Under the pieces are notes generated by a model that made no database searches, was not told where the DNA came from, and worked only from the letters and a program-made list of their open reading frames with translations. Shown here in pieces: positions 35,760 through 43,531 of a stretch of DNA of 64,000 nucleotides. Source of the stretch: DAOTYE01 sp034434915 (lineage in GTDB: Bacteria > Chloroflexota > Dehalococcoidia > Dehalococcoidales > RBG-16-60-22); NCBI GenBank assembly GCA_034434915.1, contig DAOTYE010000004.1, positions 35,323-99,322 on the forward strand, read 5' to 3'. Numbering within the stretch: position 1 is the stretch's first letter; the number at the start of each line of letters is the position of its first letter. Made by a program: the position numbers and the translations under genes.

Positions 35760-36491
35760 ATGGCTCTTACAGGTAGAGTGGCTCTTATCACCGGGAGTGC
35801 CCGTGGCATCGGGCGGGCGATTGCCCTGAAGCTGGCGGAGCGCGGCGCGGACATCGTGGTGAGTGATATTGAAGACGCTGAGCCGGTGGCAGATGAAATC
35901 CGGGCGATGGGCAGGCAGAGTATCGCCGTGAAAGCCAATGTTTCCCTTGCCGCCGACGTGGAAAAACTGGTTGAATCAGCCATTGCCAGGTTCGGGCATA
36001 TTGATATCCTGGTGAACAACGCCGGCATTGCCCGGGACCAGCTCCTGCTGAGAATGTCAGAGGAGGAGTGGGACGCCGTCCTGAACGTGAACCTGAAGAG
36101 CGCCTTCCTGTGCAGTCGCGCCGTGGTGCGGCACATGCTGAAACAGCGCTGGGGGAGGATTGTGAGCATCTCCAGCGTGGTCGGCATCATGGGCAACCCG
36201 GGACAGGCGAACTATGCCGCCTCCAAAGCGGGCATCATCGGCTTCACCAAAACGCTGGCGAAGGAGCTTGGCTCGCGGGGCATCACGGCGAACGCCATCG
36301 CCCCCGGTTTCATAGAGACCAGGATGACCCAGCAACTCAATGAAAACCAGCGCCAAGAGCTCTTCAAGCGCATTCCGCTGGGCTCACTGGGCACGCCACA
36401 GGACGTGGCGGAGGCGGTGGCATTCCTGGCTTCAGAAGAAGCGCGCTATATCAGCGGGCAGGTGCTCGGGGTGGATGGGGGGATGACGTAA
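35760..36491 (+). CDS. fabG: 3-oxoacyl-ACP reductase
   Basis: 243 residues, classical SDR. TGSARGIGRAIAL binds NADPH, NNAGIARDQLLLRM is FabG-specific, the catalytic YxxxK is in YAASKAGIIGF, and the end SGQVLGVDGGMT is canonical. Immediately after fabD with AGGGAGG. The cluster stops here: acpP and fabF do not follow; the next gene is convergent. Confidence 0.95.
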   Translation: MALTGRVALITGSARGIGRAIALKLAERGADIVVSDIEDAEPVADEIRAMGRQSIAVKANVSLAADVEKLVESAIARFGHIDILVNNAGIARDQLLLRMSEEEWDAVLNVNLKSAFLCSRAVVRHMLKQRWGRIVSISSVVGIMGNPGQANYAASKAGIIGFTKTLAKELGSRGITANAIAPGFIETRMTQQLNENQRQELFKRIPLGSLGTPQDVAEAVAFLASEEARYISGQVLGVDGGMT

Positions 36492-36503
36492 ACAAGGCTA
36501 TTT

Positions 36504-37001
36504 CTACTTATAGGGTCCGCCGTATCCACTCGGAGTGGCGTGGGTCTCCCAGATGTGCTTTTTACCCACCACACCCTGGCTCAGGATGACCTCAAACTGT
36601 CCCCAGATGGCATAGCCGCCTTCTCTCCAGTACGGGCTTGCCTCAAGCTCAGGTCCCACCCAGATAATCTTGTAGTGCCAGACCTCCGCTGAGCCGCCCG
36701 GCACCATGCCATTCCACTCATTGGAGCACCAGGCTTCAGGAGACCATGGAGCGCCGTGGAAGCGGGCATCATCCCACGCTTTGCTCCACTTCATCACCAG
36801 ATGGTCGTTAGCATAAAACGTGTCTCCCCAGACCGTACCATCCAGCGTCCGGTCAACGCCGTCTGCCGCGCCGACAAAGATACGCGCCTGATAGTTGTAG
36901 CCGAATTCATCAAATCCCTTTCCGGCTGGCTGTGCGTACGCCGGAACGGCAATTGCCAGCATCAGCAACAGCATCCCGACTACGATAATGATTCTCTTCA
37001 T
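36504..37001 (-). CDS. Small exported protein, unknown
   Basis: 165 residues. The N-terminus is a clear signal peptide (KRIIIVVGMLLLMLAIAVPAYA, cleavage probably after AYA at about 23). The mature part is rich in Trp, Tyr and Gly (FGYNYQARIFVG, WGDTFYANDHLVMKWSK) with one Cys. No family recognised; the Trp spacing suggests an all-beta, surface or ligand-binding protein. AAAGGAGGG precedes the ATG and directly abuts the U-tract of a terminator in its leader (see 37002-37137), so expression is likely controlled by attenuation. Confidence 0.8.
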   Translation of the reverse strand: MKRIIIVVGMLLLMLAIAVPAYAQPAGKGFDEFGYNYQARIFVGAADGVDRTLDGTVWGDTFYANDHLVMKWSKAWDDARFHGAPWSPEAWCSNEWNGMVPGGSAEVWHYKIIWVGPELEASPYWREGGYAIWGQFEVILSQGVVGKKHIWETHATPSGYGGPYK

Positions 37002-37137
37002 ACCAAGCCCTCCTTTAAAAAATTAAAACCGACCTTTTCAGGGTCGGTTTCACTATTGGCTCGCCGCCACCCCAGTGACCAATCTCAGGGGGCGGGTCAG
37101 CACCCCCCACCCACTATCAACCTCATTAGCACTCAGC
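37002..37137 (-). ncRNA. Structured attenuator-like 5' leader (candidate riboswitch)
   Basis: On the minus strand, from the start point predicted by the promoter at 37144-37172, the leader has a very GC-rich hairpin region (37088-37112), then ATTGG (37083-37079) and CACT (37077-37074), which can pair with CCAAT (37059-37055) and AGTG (37054-37051) in pseudoknot order. It ends in a 9-bp terminator hairpin (37050-37042 with 37034-37026) plus TAATTTTTT, which merges with AAAGGAGGG of the gene. GGTCACT (37080-37074) could also pair with AGTG-AA-ACC and disrupt the terminator's 5' arm. No known riboswitch class is recognised. Confidence 0.55.
37026..37050 (-). terminator. Intrinsic terminator within the leader
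   Basis: Minus-strand AAACCGACC / GGTCGGTTT, 9-bp stem with a 7-nt loop, followed by TAATTTTTT. It lies just before the ribosome binding site of the exported protein gene, a position expected for conditional termination. It would also stop read-through from the purine-salvage genes. Confidence 0.85.
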
Positions 37138-37143
37138 AAAACG

Positions 37144-37172
37144 ACTATATCACCGCGTTGATAACCTGTCAA
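37144..37172 (-). promoter_or_regulatory. Consensus sigma-70 promoter for the exported protein
   Basis: Minus strand TTGACA (37172-37167), exactly 17 bases, TATAGT (37149-37144). The transcript would begin near 37137 and carry a ~135-nt leader. Confidence 0.8.
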
Positions 37173-37188
37173 TAGAACAATAGTTCAC

Positions 37189-37902
37189 TTAAATCGTCCT
37201 CTTTTTGACGGGACTTCCGGGTATCTTTATCACCCGCTTCCTCTGCCATTGCCACTCTTTGAGACAGTCCAGCACCTCTTCCTCACCCGGCTCGTTCCAG
37301 TGGCTGTAGAAATCAGCCAGATAAAATCTGGGCGCGGAACTGACCACGTAAGCCACCACCTTGCTGGCGTGTTTTTCCAGTTCACGGAACGCGTGCTGAG
37401 AAGCAATTGGCACCGCCACGATGATTTCCCTGGGACGGCGTTTTTTTACTGACTCCACCGCCGCCCTCATGGTATAGCCAGACGCCAGTCCATCATCAAC
37501 AATTATCACCGTCTTGCCCGTGACGGACGCCGGCGGCAAATCCCGGTGGTAAAACAGGCTCCGCTCGCGGATGCTCTTCCTGACACTGGCGACCTGGAAG
37601 GTTATCTGGTCCTGGGTCAAACCGGCTTTTCTGACCATCTCATCGTTCAGAATCATGGTGCCGTCATCGGTCACCGCCCCGAAGCCGCCTTCAGGATGAA
37701 GGGGGAGGGGGATTTTACGGGAGATGATGAGATTGAGCTCGGCTTCCAGTGCCAGCGCTACACCCAGCGCGATAGGTACACCGCCATTGGGAATAGCCAG
37801 GACAACAACCGGCTTGCCTTTATAGTCCATAAGCTTTTCTGCCAGCTTCCGCCCGGCATCATACCTGTTTTCAAAAATTTGCTGTGGCGTTAAGAGGTGC
37901 AT
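37189..37902 (-). CDS. Phosphoribosyltransferase family protein
   Basis: 237 residues. The PRPP loop is VIIVDDGLASGYTM; PNGGVPIALGVALA and ISRKIPLPLHPEGGFGAV are typical of the stand-alone PRTase group often annotated as predicted phosphoribosyltransferase. It follows ade by 13 bases, so probably takes part in purine salvage, but its base is unknown. A C-terminal basic tail (QWQRKRVIKIPGSPVKKR) is unusual. Confidence 0.85.
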   Translation of the reverse strand: MHLLTPQQIFENRYDAGRKLAEKLMDYKGKPVVVLAIPNGGVPIALGVALALEAELNLIISRKIPLPLHPEGGFGAVTDDGTMILNDEMVRKAGLTQDQITFQVASVRKSIRERSLFYHRDLPPASVTGKTVIIVDDGLASGYTMRAAVESVKKRRPREIIVAVPIASQHAFRELEKHASKVVAYVVSSAPRFYLADFYSHWNEPGEEEVLDCLKEWQWQRKRVIKIPGSPVKKRTI

Positions 37903-37915
37903 ATCCCTTCTCCCA

Positions 37916-39619
37916 CTAGACGATTTTGAATTCGTTTACGTCAACCAGCCCCAAATCGGTCAGTTTGAGCTCGGGGATGACTGGAAGCGCCATGAAGGAG
38001 AGCGTAGCGAAGGGTGCAGGAAGGGTTGAGCCAAGCTCATGCGCCACCTTTTCCAGCGTCTCCACCTTGCCCGCCACGGTCTCCAGCGGCGCATCGGAAA
38101 GGAGCCCGGCAATGGGCAATGCCAGAGATGCCAGCACTTTCCTCCCTGACACCGCTGCCAAACCACCCTGCATCTTTTCAATCTCTTTGACTGCAGTGAA
38201 GATATCTTCATCGCTTACACCGACCACGACGATATTATGAGAGTCATGAGCGATTGATGAGGCAAGCGCTCCGCGCTTCAGACCGAAGCCTTTTATCAGC
38301 CCCAGCCCGATTTTGCCCGTCGCCCGGTGCCGCTCTACCACCGCAATCTTCAGAATGTCCCTGCTGACATCTGAGATGATAGCGCCATCAGCAGTAGAGA
38401 CTTTTTCTGTCCTTTTGCGCGTCACAATCTGTCCGGGGATAACTTCAATCACCAGACCCACCTCGCCACGCGCTTTGAGCCTGAGCTTTTCCACAGTGAA
38501 AGGCTTTATCCTGACCGTGCTGGCTACCCCGCACCGGTCAATCTCCGGCAAATTGAAGAGGGGTTCCCCATCTTTAGCTACCAGCCGACCGCGATAGAAA
38601 ACCATGTGCGCCCTCAGGCTGGACAAATCATCGCACACAATGAGGTTGGCGAAGTAGCCCGGGGCTACCGCCCCCAGCCTCTCCAGACGGAAGTATTCAG
38701 CGGGATTGATGGTGGCAAGCTGTATTGCCCGCACCGGGTCAAGCCCGCGCTTGATTGCCTTGCGCACCACGGCGTCAATATCGCCATCTCTCAGCAGGTC
38801 AGCACAACTGCGGTCGTCAACCACGAACAGACAGCGTTTATAGGTCTTGTCAGTTACCAGCGGCAGGAGCGCATCCAGGTTTTTCTCTGAGGAGCCCTCC
38901 CGAATCATGATGAACATGCCTTTTGCCAGCTTCTCGCGCGCCTCTGCCAGAGAAATTGACTCATGGTCGGAGTGAATTCCCGCGGCAATGTAGGCATTGA
39001 GGTTCCTGCCGGAGACGCCCGGCGCATGTCCGTCAATTCCCCTGCCCTGCGCTATGTCAATCTTGCCCAGCACGCCTTCATCAGCGCCAATAACGCCGGG
39101 GAAATTCATCACTTCCCCCAGCCCGATGGTGTTCCGCCAGCGCAGGATGCGGCGGATGTCCTGAGGGCTGATGACGGCGCCGGATGTTTCCAGATGAGTT
39201 GCTGGCACACAGGAGGGAGCCATGAGGAAGAGGTCCAGGGGCAGGCGGCGGGCACAAGTGAGGACATAGGTAATCCCCGCCAGACCGCAGACATTAGCAA
39301 TCTCATGGAGGTCAGTGACGATGGCAAGGGTGCCGTGCGGCACCACCGCCCGGGCATATTGCCCGATGTCCAGCATGGAGCTTTCCAGGTGGGTATGCCC
39401 GTCTATCAGACCGGGGAGCACGACTTTCCCGCTTATGTCAAGTATCTGCTTCGCGTCCCGGTAATCCCCGATGCCGGCAACGCGGTCGCCGGAAATGGCG
39501 ATATTCCCGGACTCAATTTCCCCGTTGAAGGTATTGACCACCTTGCCGTTCGCCAGAATGAGGTCGGCAGGGCGCTCGCCCTTCGCCACGGAAATCACTT
39601 CTGCCAGCCTGGAACCCAC
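37916..39619 (-). CDS. ade: Adenine deaminase
   Basis: 567 residues, the Ade/amidohydrolase type. VLPGLIDGHTHLESSM supplies the HxH metal site, DLHEIANVCG and VDDRSCADLL further ligands, and the C-terminal domain has the characteristic HDSHNIVVVG and MQGGLAAVSGRKVLA. It converts adenine to hypoxanthine, which the neighbouring Hpt then salvages to IMP. One base overlaps the end of hpt. Confidence 0.95.
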   Translation of the reverse strand: MGSRLAEVISVAKGERPADLILANGKVVNTFNGEIESGNIAISGDRVAGIGDYRDAKQILDISGKVVLPGLIDGHTHLESSMLDIGQYARAVVPHGTLAIVTDLHEIANVCGLAGITYVLTCARRLPLDLFLMAPSCVPATHLETSGAVISPQDIRRILRWRNTIGLGEVMNFPGVIGADEGVLGKIDIAQGRGIDGHAPGVSGRNLNAYIAAGIHSDHESISLAEAREKLAKGMFIMIREGSSEKNLDALLPLVTDKTYKRCLFVVDDRSCADLLRDGDIDAVVRKAIKRGLDPVRAIQLATINPAEYFRLERLGAVAPGYFANLIVCDDLSSLRAHMVFYRGRLVAKDGEPLFNLPEIDRCGVASTVRIKPFTVEKLRLKARGEVGLVIEVIPGQIVTRKRTEKVSTADGAIISDVSRDILKIAVVERHRATGKIGLGLIKGFGLKRGALASSIAHDSHNIVVVGVSDEDIFTAVKEIEKMQGGLAAVSGRKVLASLALPIAGLLSDAPLETVAGKVETLEKVAHELGSTLPAPFATLSFMALPVIPELKLTDLGLVDVNEFKIV

Positions 39620-40149
39620 TAGCTTTCCTCCAGTGCGAACACTTCAGGCAGGTTGCGGTATTTCTCAGCACAGTCCAGACCGTAGCCCACAAGGAATTTA
39701 TTGGGCACCGTCAGCCCCGAATAGTCAATCGGCACGCGGACTTTTCTCCGCTCCGGCTTGTCCAGAAGGACGCACAGCTTAACTGAAGCCGCCTTTTGCT
39801 TCTTTACGTAGTCCAGAATGAAGCCCGTGGTCAGCCCGCTGTCAATGATGTCTTCTATGACCAGCACATGTCTGTTTTCCAGCGGACAGCGCGGTTCCTG
39901 CACCAGTCTGATATTGCCTGATGTTTCTGTGCCGGCGCCGTAGCTGGAGACGGTGATGAAATCTATCTCCAGCGGGAAGTCAAGCTCCCGCACCAGGTCA
40001 GCAAGAAACATAAATGAGCCCTTGAGAATGCTGAGCAGAAGCGGGTTTTTGCCCAGGTAATCCCGTCTGACTTCAGAGGCAATCCGGCTTACAGTAGCGG
40101 CGATTTTTTCCCGGGAAATAAGGAGGCGGAGCTCCGGCTGAGAAACCAT
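39619..40149 (-). CDS. hpt: Hypoxanthine phosphoribosyltransferase
   Basis: 176 residues. PRPP motif VLVIEDIIDSGLTTGF, LLSILKGSFMFLADLVREL, KPERRKV, and VGYGLDCAEKYRNLP are Hpt signatures. It converts hypoxanthine (or guanine) and PRPP to IMP (GMP). First gene of the hpt-ade-PRTase operon. Confidence 0.95.
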   Translation of the reverse strand: MVSQPELRLLISREKIAATVSRIASEVRRDYLGKNPLLLSILKGSFMFLADLVRELDFPLEIDFITVSSYGAGTETSGNIRLVQEPRCPLENRHVLVIEDIIDSGLTTGFILDYVKKQKAASVKLCVLLDKPERRKVRVPIDYSGLTVPNKFLVGYGLDCAEKYRNLPEVFALEES

Positions 40150-40360
40150 TGCAAGAAGATTATAGCCTTTATCTCCTGCTTAATTCAATAGAGCGGCTGG
40201 GCGGACCCATACTTGACAAAACAAGAGCAAACGTCTTAAGCTAAATACAGGTATTCCATCTGGTCGCTTCTGCACAGTCCATTTACGGCAGTCCGGCGAC
40301 AGTTAGAAGCGGTTCTTGCAGCCAAGCTGGGCGGACTACCGGGTGGATGAGGTGTGGAAG
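40150..40360. other. Gap before tRNA-Thr with possible upstream promoter and RNA fold
   Basis: No gene is seen. TTGACA at 40213-40218 with TAAGCT after 18 bases is a weak promoter candidate. The stretch 40260-40320 can form CGCTTCT/AGAAGCG pairing, but nothing recognisable as a T-box or known RNA. It may be part of the 5' leader of the tRNA-tuf operon. Confidence 0.3.
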
Positions 40361-40389
40361 TTGACTTTTCATTTTGGGTAACTTAAAAT
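40361..40389 (+). promoter_or_regulatory. Promoter of tRNA-Thr-tuf operon
   Basis: TTGACT (40361-40366), 17 bases, TAAAAT (40384-40389), both 5 of 6. The start point would be 6-8 bases before the tRNA. Confidence 0.75.
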
Positions 40390-40403
40390 AGCAACGTTAA
40401 TTT

Positions 40404-40476
40404 GCCCACATAGCTCAGGCGGTAGAGCACGCCCTTGGTAAGGGCGGGGTCATCAGTTCGAATCTGATTGTGGGCT
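40404..40476 (+). tRNA. tRNA-Thr (GGT)
   Basis: 73 nt cloverleaf. Acceptor GCCCACA (40404-40410) pairs with TGTGGGC (40469-40475); D arm GCTC/GAGC; anticodon stem CGCCC/GGGCG with loop TTGGTAA, anticodon GGT at 40437-40439; T arm CATCAGTTCGAATCTGATT with the GTTCGAATC loop. CCA is not encoded. It is co-transcribed with tuf, 17 bases downstream, an arrangement common in bacteria. Confidence 0.97.
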
Positions 40477-40493
40477 TGTAAAGGGAGGATGAA

Positions 40494-41702
40494 ATGGCTA
40501 AACAGAAATTTGTGAGGACTAAACCGCACGTCAATGTGGGCACCATCGGTCACGTTGCTCACGGAAAGACGACGCTGACCTCAGCAATCACCTTGGTGCT
40601 GTCAAAAGCTGGTATTGGTGGGACGCAGTTTACGCACTATGACCAGATTAATGCGGCACCGGAAGAAAAGGCGCGCGGCTTGACGATAGCCATCTCACAT
40701 ATTGAATATGAGACGGAAAAACGCCACTATGCGCACGTTGACTGCCCCGGTCACGCTGACTACATCAAGAATATGATCACCGGTGCGGCGCAGATGGATG
40801 GCGCTGTGCTCGTGGTGAGCGCACCTGATGGACCCATGCCCCAGACCAGAGAGCACGTTCTCCTCGCCCGGCAGGTGGAAGTCCCGGCAATTCTGGTCGC
40901 CCTTAACAAGGTTGACATGATGGAAGATGAGGAGCTTCTTGAGCTCGTTGAGGTTGAAGTCAGAGACCTGCTCAACAAGTACCAGTTCCCTGGCGATAAG
41001 ACGCCGGTCATCCGCGTGAGTGCACTGAAAGCCCTTGAGTGCGGCTGTGGCAAGAAGGAGTGCAAATGGTGCGGTCAGGTCTGGAAGGTCATTGACGCCA
41101 TTGACACCTTCATCCCCACGCCGGTCAGACCAAAAGACCAGCCCTTCCTGATGGCGGTGGAAGATGTCTTCAGCATCAAAGGGCGCGGCACTGTGGTCAC
41201 CGGCAGGGTTGAAAGGGGTACCGTGAAGGCTGGCGATGAAGTAGAAATCGTCGGTCTGCATCATGAGCCCAAGAAAACCGTCGTCACCAGTTTGGAAATG
41301 TTCCACAAGACGCTGGATTACTCCGAGCCGGGCGATGCTGTCGGCTTGCTTCTGAGAGGCATTGAGCGCACTGACGTTGAGCGCGGGCAGGTGCTTGCCG
41401 CACCGGGCACTATCAAGCCTCATACTTACGCTGAAGCGCAGGTCTACGTCCTGAGCAAAGAGGAAGGCGGTAGACATACCCCGTTCTTTAATGGCTATAA
41501 ACCGCAGTTCTATATCCGGACCACTGACGTAACCGGCTCCATTGAACTGCCGCAAGGCGTGGAAATGGTCATGCCCGGTGACAATATCACCATGAAAATC
41601 AAGCTCATTTACCCGGTAGCTATTGAGAATGGTCTGCGCTTTGCTATCCGTGAAGGTGGCAGGACCGTGGGCGCCGGGACTTTTAGCAAGATTTTAGAGT
41701 AA
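40494..41702 (+). CDS. tuf: Elongation factor Tu
   Basis: 402 residues. Brings aminoacyl-tRNA to the ribosome. All three domains are intact: [10 protein letters not shown] (switch I), DCPGHADY (switch II, catalytic H), NKVD. Two departures: the P-loop is GHVAHGKTT with Ala22 where nearly all EF-Tu have Asp, and domain I has [12 protein letters not shown] (Cys 183, 185, 190, 193), an apparent four-cysteine metal site replacing the usual loop. Four bases separate it from rpmG. Confidence 0.97.
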   Translation: MAKQKFVRTKPHVNVGTIGHVAHGKTTLTSAITLVLSKAGIGGTQFTHYDQINAAPEEKARGLTIAISHIEYETEKRHYAHVDCPGHADYIKNMITGAAQMDGAVLVVSAPDGPMPQTREHVLLARQVEVPAILVALNKVDMMEDEELLELVEVEVRDLLNKYQFPGDKTPVIRVSALKALECGCGKKECKWCGQVWKVIDAIDTFIPTPVRPKDQPFLMAVEDVFSIKGRGTVVTGRVERGTVKAGDEVEIVGLHHEPKKTVVTSLEMFHKTLDYSEPGDAVGLLLRGIERTDVERGQVLAAPGTIKPHTYAEAQVYVLSKEEGGRHTPFFNGYKPQFYIRTTDVTGSIELPQGVEMVMPGDNITMKIKLIYPVAIENGLRFAIREGGRTVGAGTFSKILE

Positions 41703-41705
41703 ATC

Positions 41706-41873
41706 ATGGCTAAGAAATCTGAGGCGCGCGGTATTATCTACCTTGCCTGTACTGAATGCAAGGAAAGAAATTATACCACTGAGAAAAACAGGAAGAACGA
41801 TTCCCAGCGGTTAGAGCTGAAAAAATACTGCCCCCGTTGCCGTTCACATAAGCTTCACCGTGAGGTGAAGTAG
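41706..41873 (+). CDS. rpmG: 50S ribosomal protein L33
   Basis: 55 residues: [20 protein letters not shown], then [17 protein letters not shown]. The two CxxC pairs mark the zinc-binding form. It lies in the standard tuf-rpmG-secE-nusG order. Confidence 0.95.
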   Translation: MAKKSEARGIIYLACTECKERNYTTEKNRKNDSQRLELKKYCPRCRSHKLHREVK

Positions 41874-41915
41874 GCAGGGCGGAAGTGGTAAGGGAGGCGT
41901 GTAAGCAGTTCCGGC

Positions 41916-42131
41916 GTGACACAGCAAGCTGAAGTTACTAAAAGAATCAGCTCCCGGTTCAGGTTCATTGGTGAGATCACCGCTGAGCTGAAAAAGGTAG
42001 TCTGGCTCTCCAGACGGGAGATTGTCTATCTTTCCGCTCTGGTTTTGATTGTTTCAGTGGCGGCGGGAGCTTTTCTCGGAATTTTTGACTACGTTTTTAC
42101 CGCACTTGTTGAGAATCTCTTGGGCAGATAA
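41916..42131 (+). CDS. secE: Preprotein translocase subunit SecE
   Basis: 71 residues with the SecE/Sec61-gamma pattern: basic amphipathic segment, EITAELKKVVWLSRREIV, then one transmembrane helix. GTG start at 41916; its best upstream purine stretch (AAGGGAGG, 41889-41896) is 19 bases away, so translation initiation may be weak. The usual tRNA-Trp between rpmG and secE is absent. Confidence 0.92.
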   Translation: MTQQAEVTKRISSRFRFIGEITAELKKVVWLSRREIVYLSALVLIVSVAAGAFLGIFDYVFTALVENLLGR

Positions 42132-42196
42132 CGCTGGCTTTATTCCCATGATTGCTACAGGCAGATATACGGTTTTGGCTTACAAGCGAGGTTTTT

Positions 42197-42730
42197 GTGG
42201 CGGAAAACGGGACTAGCTGGTACGTCATTCATACCTATTCCGGGTATGAAGAGCGGGTAAAGAAAAACCTGGAACAGCGCGTGAAGTCACTGGACTTCAA
42301 TAAGGAAATCCGTCAGGTAGTCATCCCCACCGAAGATGAAATTGAGGTGCGCAGCGGTCAGCGGCGGACGGTGACCAAAAAAATTCTGCCCGGCTATGTC
42401 CTGGTGCAGATGAAAATGAGCGACCAGAGCTGGAGCGTGGTGCGCAACACCCCCGGCGTGACCGGCTTTGTGGGCAGCGGTGGCAGACCCACTCCCCTGC
42501 AAAAAGAGGAAGTGGACAAGATATTGAAGCAGATGGCGGCAGAAACGCCCAGGGTAAAGGTGGGCTTCCGCCGTGGCGAAAGCGTGCGCGTCACAGATGG
42601 TCCGTTCATTGATTTTGTCGGCGTCGTTGATGAGATAAACACGGAAAAGGGGAAGGTGAAGGTGCTTCTCTCCCTCTTCGGACAGGAAACGCCGGTGGAA
42701 CTGGACTTCCTGCAGGTGGAGAAGCTATAA
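42197..42730 (+). CDS. nusG: Transcription termination/antitermination protein NusG
   Basis: 177 residues from the GTG at 42197 with GCGAGG upstream; the longer frame to 42152 adds an unlikely hydrophobic stretch. NGN domain (WYVIHTYSGYEERVKKNL, GYVLVQMKM, RNTPGVTGFVG) and KOW domain (GESVRVTDGPFIDFVGVVDE). It couples RNA polymerase to ribosomes and Rho. Confidence 0.96.
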   Translation: MAENGTSWYVIHTYSGYEERVKKNLEQRVKSLDFNKEIRQVVIPTEDEIEVRSGQRRTVTKKILPGYVLVQMKMSDQSWSVVRNTPGVTGFVGSGGRPTPLQKEEVDKILKQMAAETPRVKVGFRRGESVRVTDGPFIDFVGVVDEINTEKGKVKVLLSLFGQETPVELDFLQVEKL

Positions 42731-42739
42731 GGAGCAACT

Positions 42740-43162
42740 ATGGCAAAAAAAGTAAAGACGGTTATCAGACTGCAGATTCCGGCGGGGCAGGCAAACCCGG
42801 CTCCCCCGGTTGGTCCGGCGCTAGGCCAGCACGGCATCAATATCATGGGATTCTGCAAAGAATATAATGAGCGCACTAAAGCCCAGGCCGGGTCAATCAT
42901 ACCGGTGGAAATCACGGTTTATGAAGACCGCTCCTTCACATTCATCACCAAAACGCCCCCGGTCACTGACCTCATCAAGAAAGCGCTCAAGATAGAAAAG
43001 GGGAGCGGCAACACCGGTCATGAGGTTGTGGGCAAGCTGACCAAAGAGCAGTTGCGTGAAATCGCCAGAATTAAAATGAAGGACCTCAATGCCAATGATA
43101 TTGAGGCGGCGGAAAAAATCGTTGCCGGCTCGGCGCGCAGTATGGGTGTGCGGATAGAATAA
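42740..43162 (+). CDS. rplK: 50S ribosomal protein L11
   Basis: 140 residues. [51 protein letters not shown] and a C-terminal RNA-binding part ending [10 protein letters not shown]. It forms the GTPase-associated stalk base on 23S rRNA. Followed not by rplA but by an unrelated gene. Confidence 0.97.
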   Translation: MAKKVKTVIRLQIPAGQANPAPPVGPALGQHGINIMGFCKEYNERTKAQAGSIIPVEITVYEDRSFTFITKTPPVTDLIKKALKIEKGSGNTGHEVVGKLTKEQLREIARIKMKDLNANDIEAAEKIVAGSARSMGVRIE

Positions 43163-43183
43163 AAGATTTACCGGAGGACGCTT

Positions 43184-43489
43184 ATGGCTAAGGTAAAAAT
43201 CACGGTGGTCAAAAAACTGAACAATAAAGAAATGTTCGGCAATTCACCACCGGTTGAGTCCACCCTGCCGCCGGAGTGCAATCGCCTGGAGCTGGGGCAG
43301 GAGTTTATCAGCGATGAAGGTAAGTGCCCTGAAGGCTTCTGCGCCTGGGCATTTGCAGACATCCAGCGGGACATCACTCACCTGCGCTTCGGCGGGGATT
43401 TCCCCTGGATAAAGCAGAAAGGCATGATGCTCTCCTCCTGCACTGATGGCGTCCGCCCGGTCATTTTCAAGCTGGAAAGAATAGACTGA
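43184..43489 (+). CDS. TIGR04076-like protein inserted between rplK and rplA
   Basis: 101 residues. The start MAKVKITVVKKLNNKEMFG, the middle CPEGFCAWAFADIQRDI with LRFGGDFPW, and the end SSCTDGVRPVIFKLERID match the TIGR04076 family (small proteins with conserved Cys). Function unknown. CGGAGGA precedes the ATG. It is 21 bases after rplK and 42 before rplA, in the same orientation, so it is expected to be transcribed with the ribosomal genes. Confidence 0.8.
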   Translation: MAKVKITVVKKLNNKEMFGNSPPVESTLPPECNRLELGQEFISDEGKCPEGFCAWAFADIQRDITHLRFGGDFPWIKQKGMMLSSCTDGVRPVIFKLERID

Positions 43490-43531
43490 GAAATATTTTG
43501 ATTATCGTCCCGGTCAGAGTTAGGAGTAACC

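Noticed and set aside
37052..37112. CTGAGA and GGGTGC segments hinting at a TPP or cobalamin riboswitch
   Set aside because: The other conserved parts (for TPP the CCTGATCTGG..TAATGCC arm, for B12 the GCCACTG and AGnCAGGAGACC boxes) are missing, so no known class is claimed.
40250..40360. Possible T-box leader before tRNA-Thr-tuf
   Set aside because: The AGGGTGGnACCGCG antiterminator core is absent and a T-box before a tRNA gene is not expected.
41874..41915. Expected tRNA-Trp between rpmG and secE
   Set aside because: The 42-base gap is too short and has no cloverleaf.
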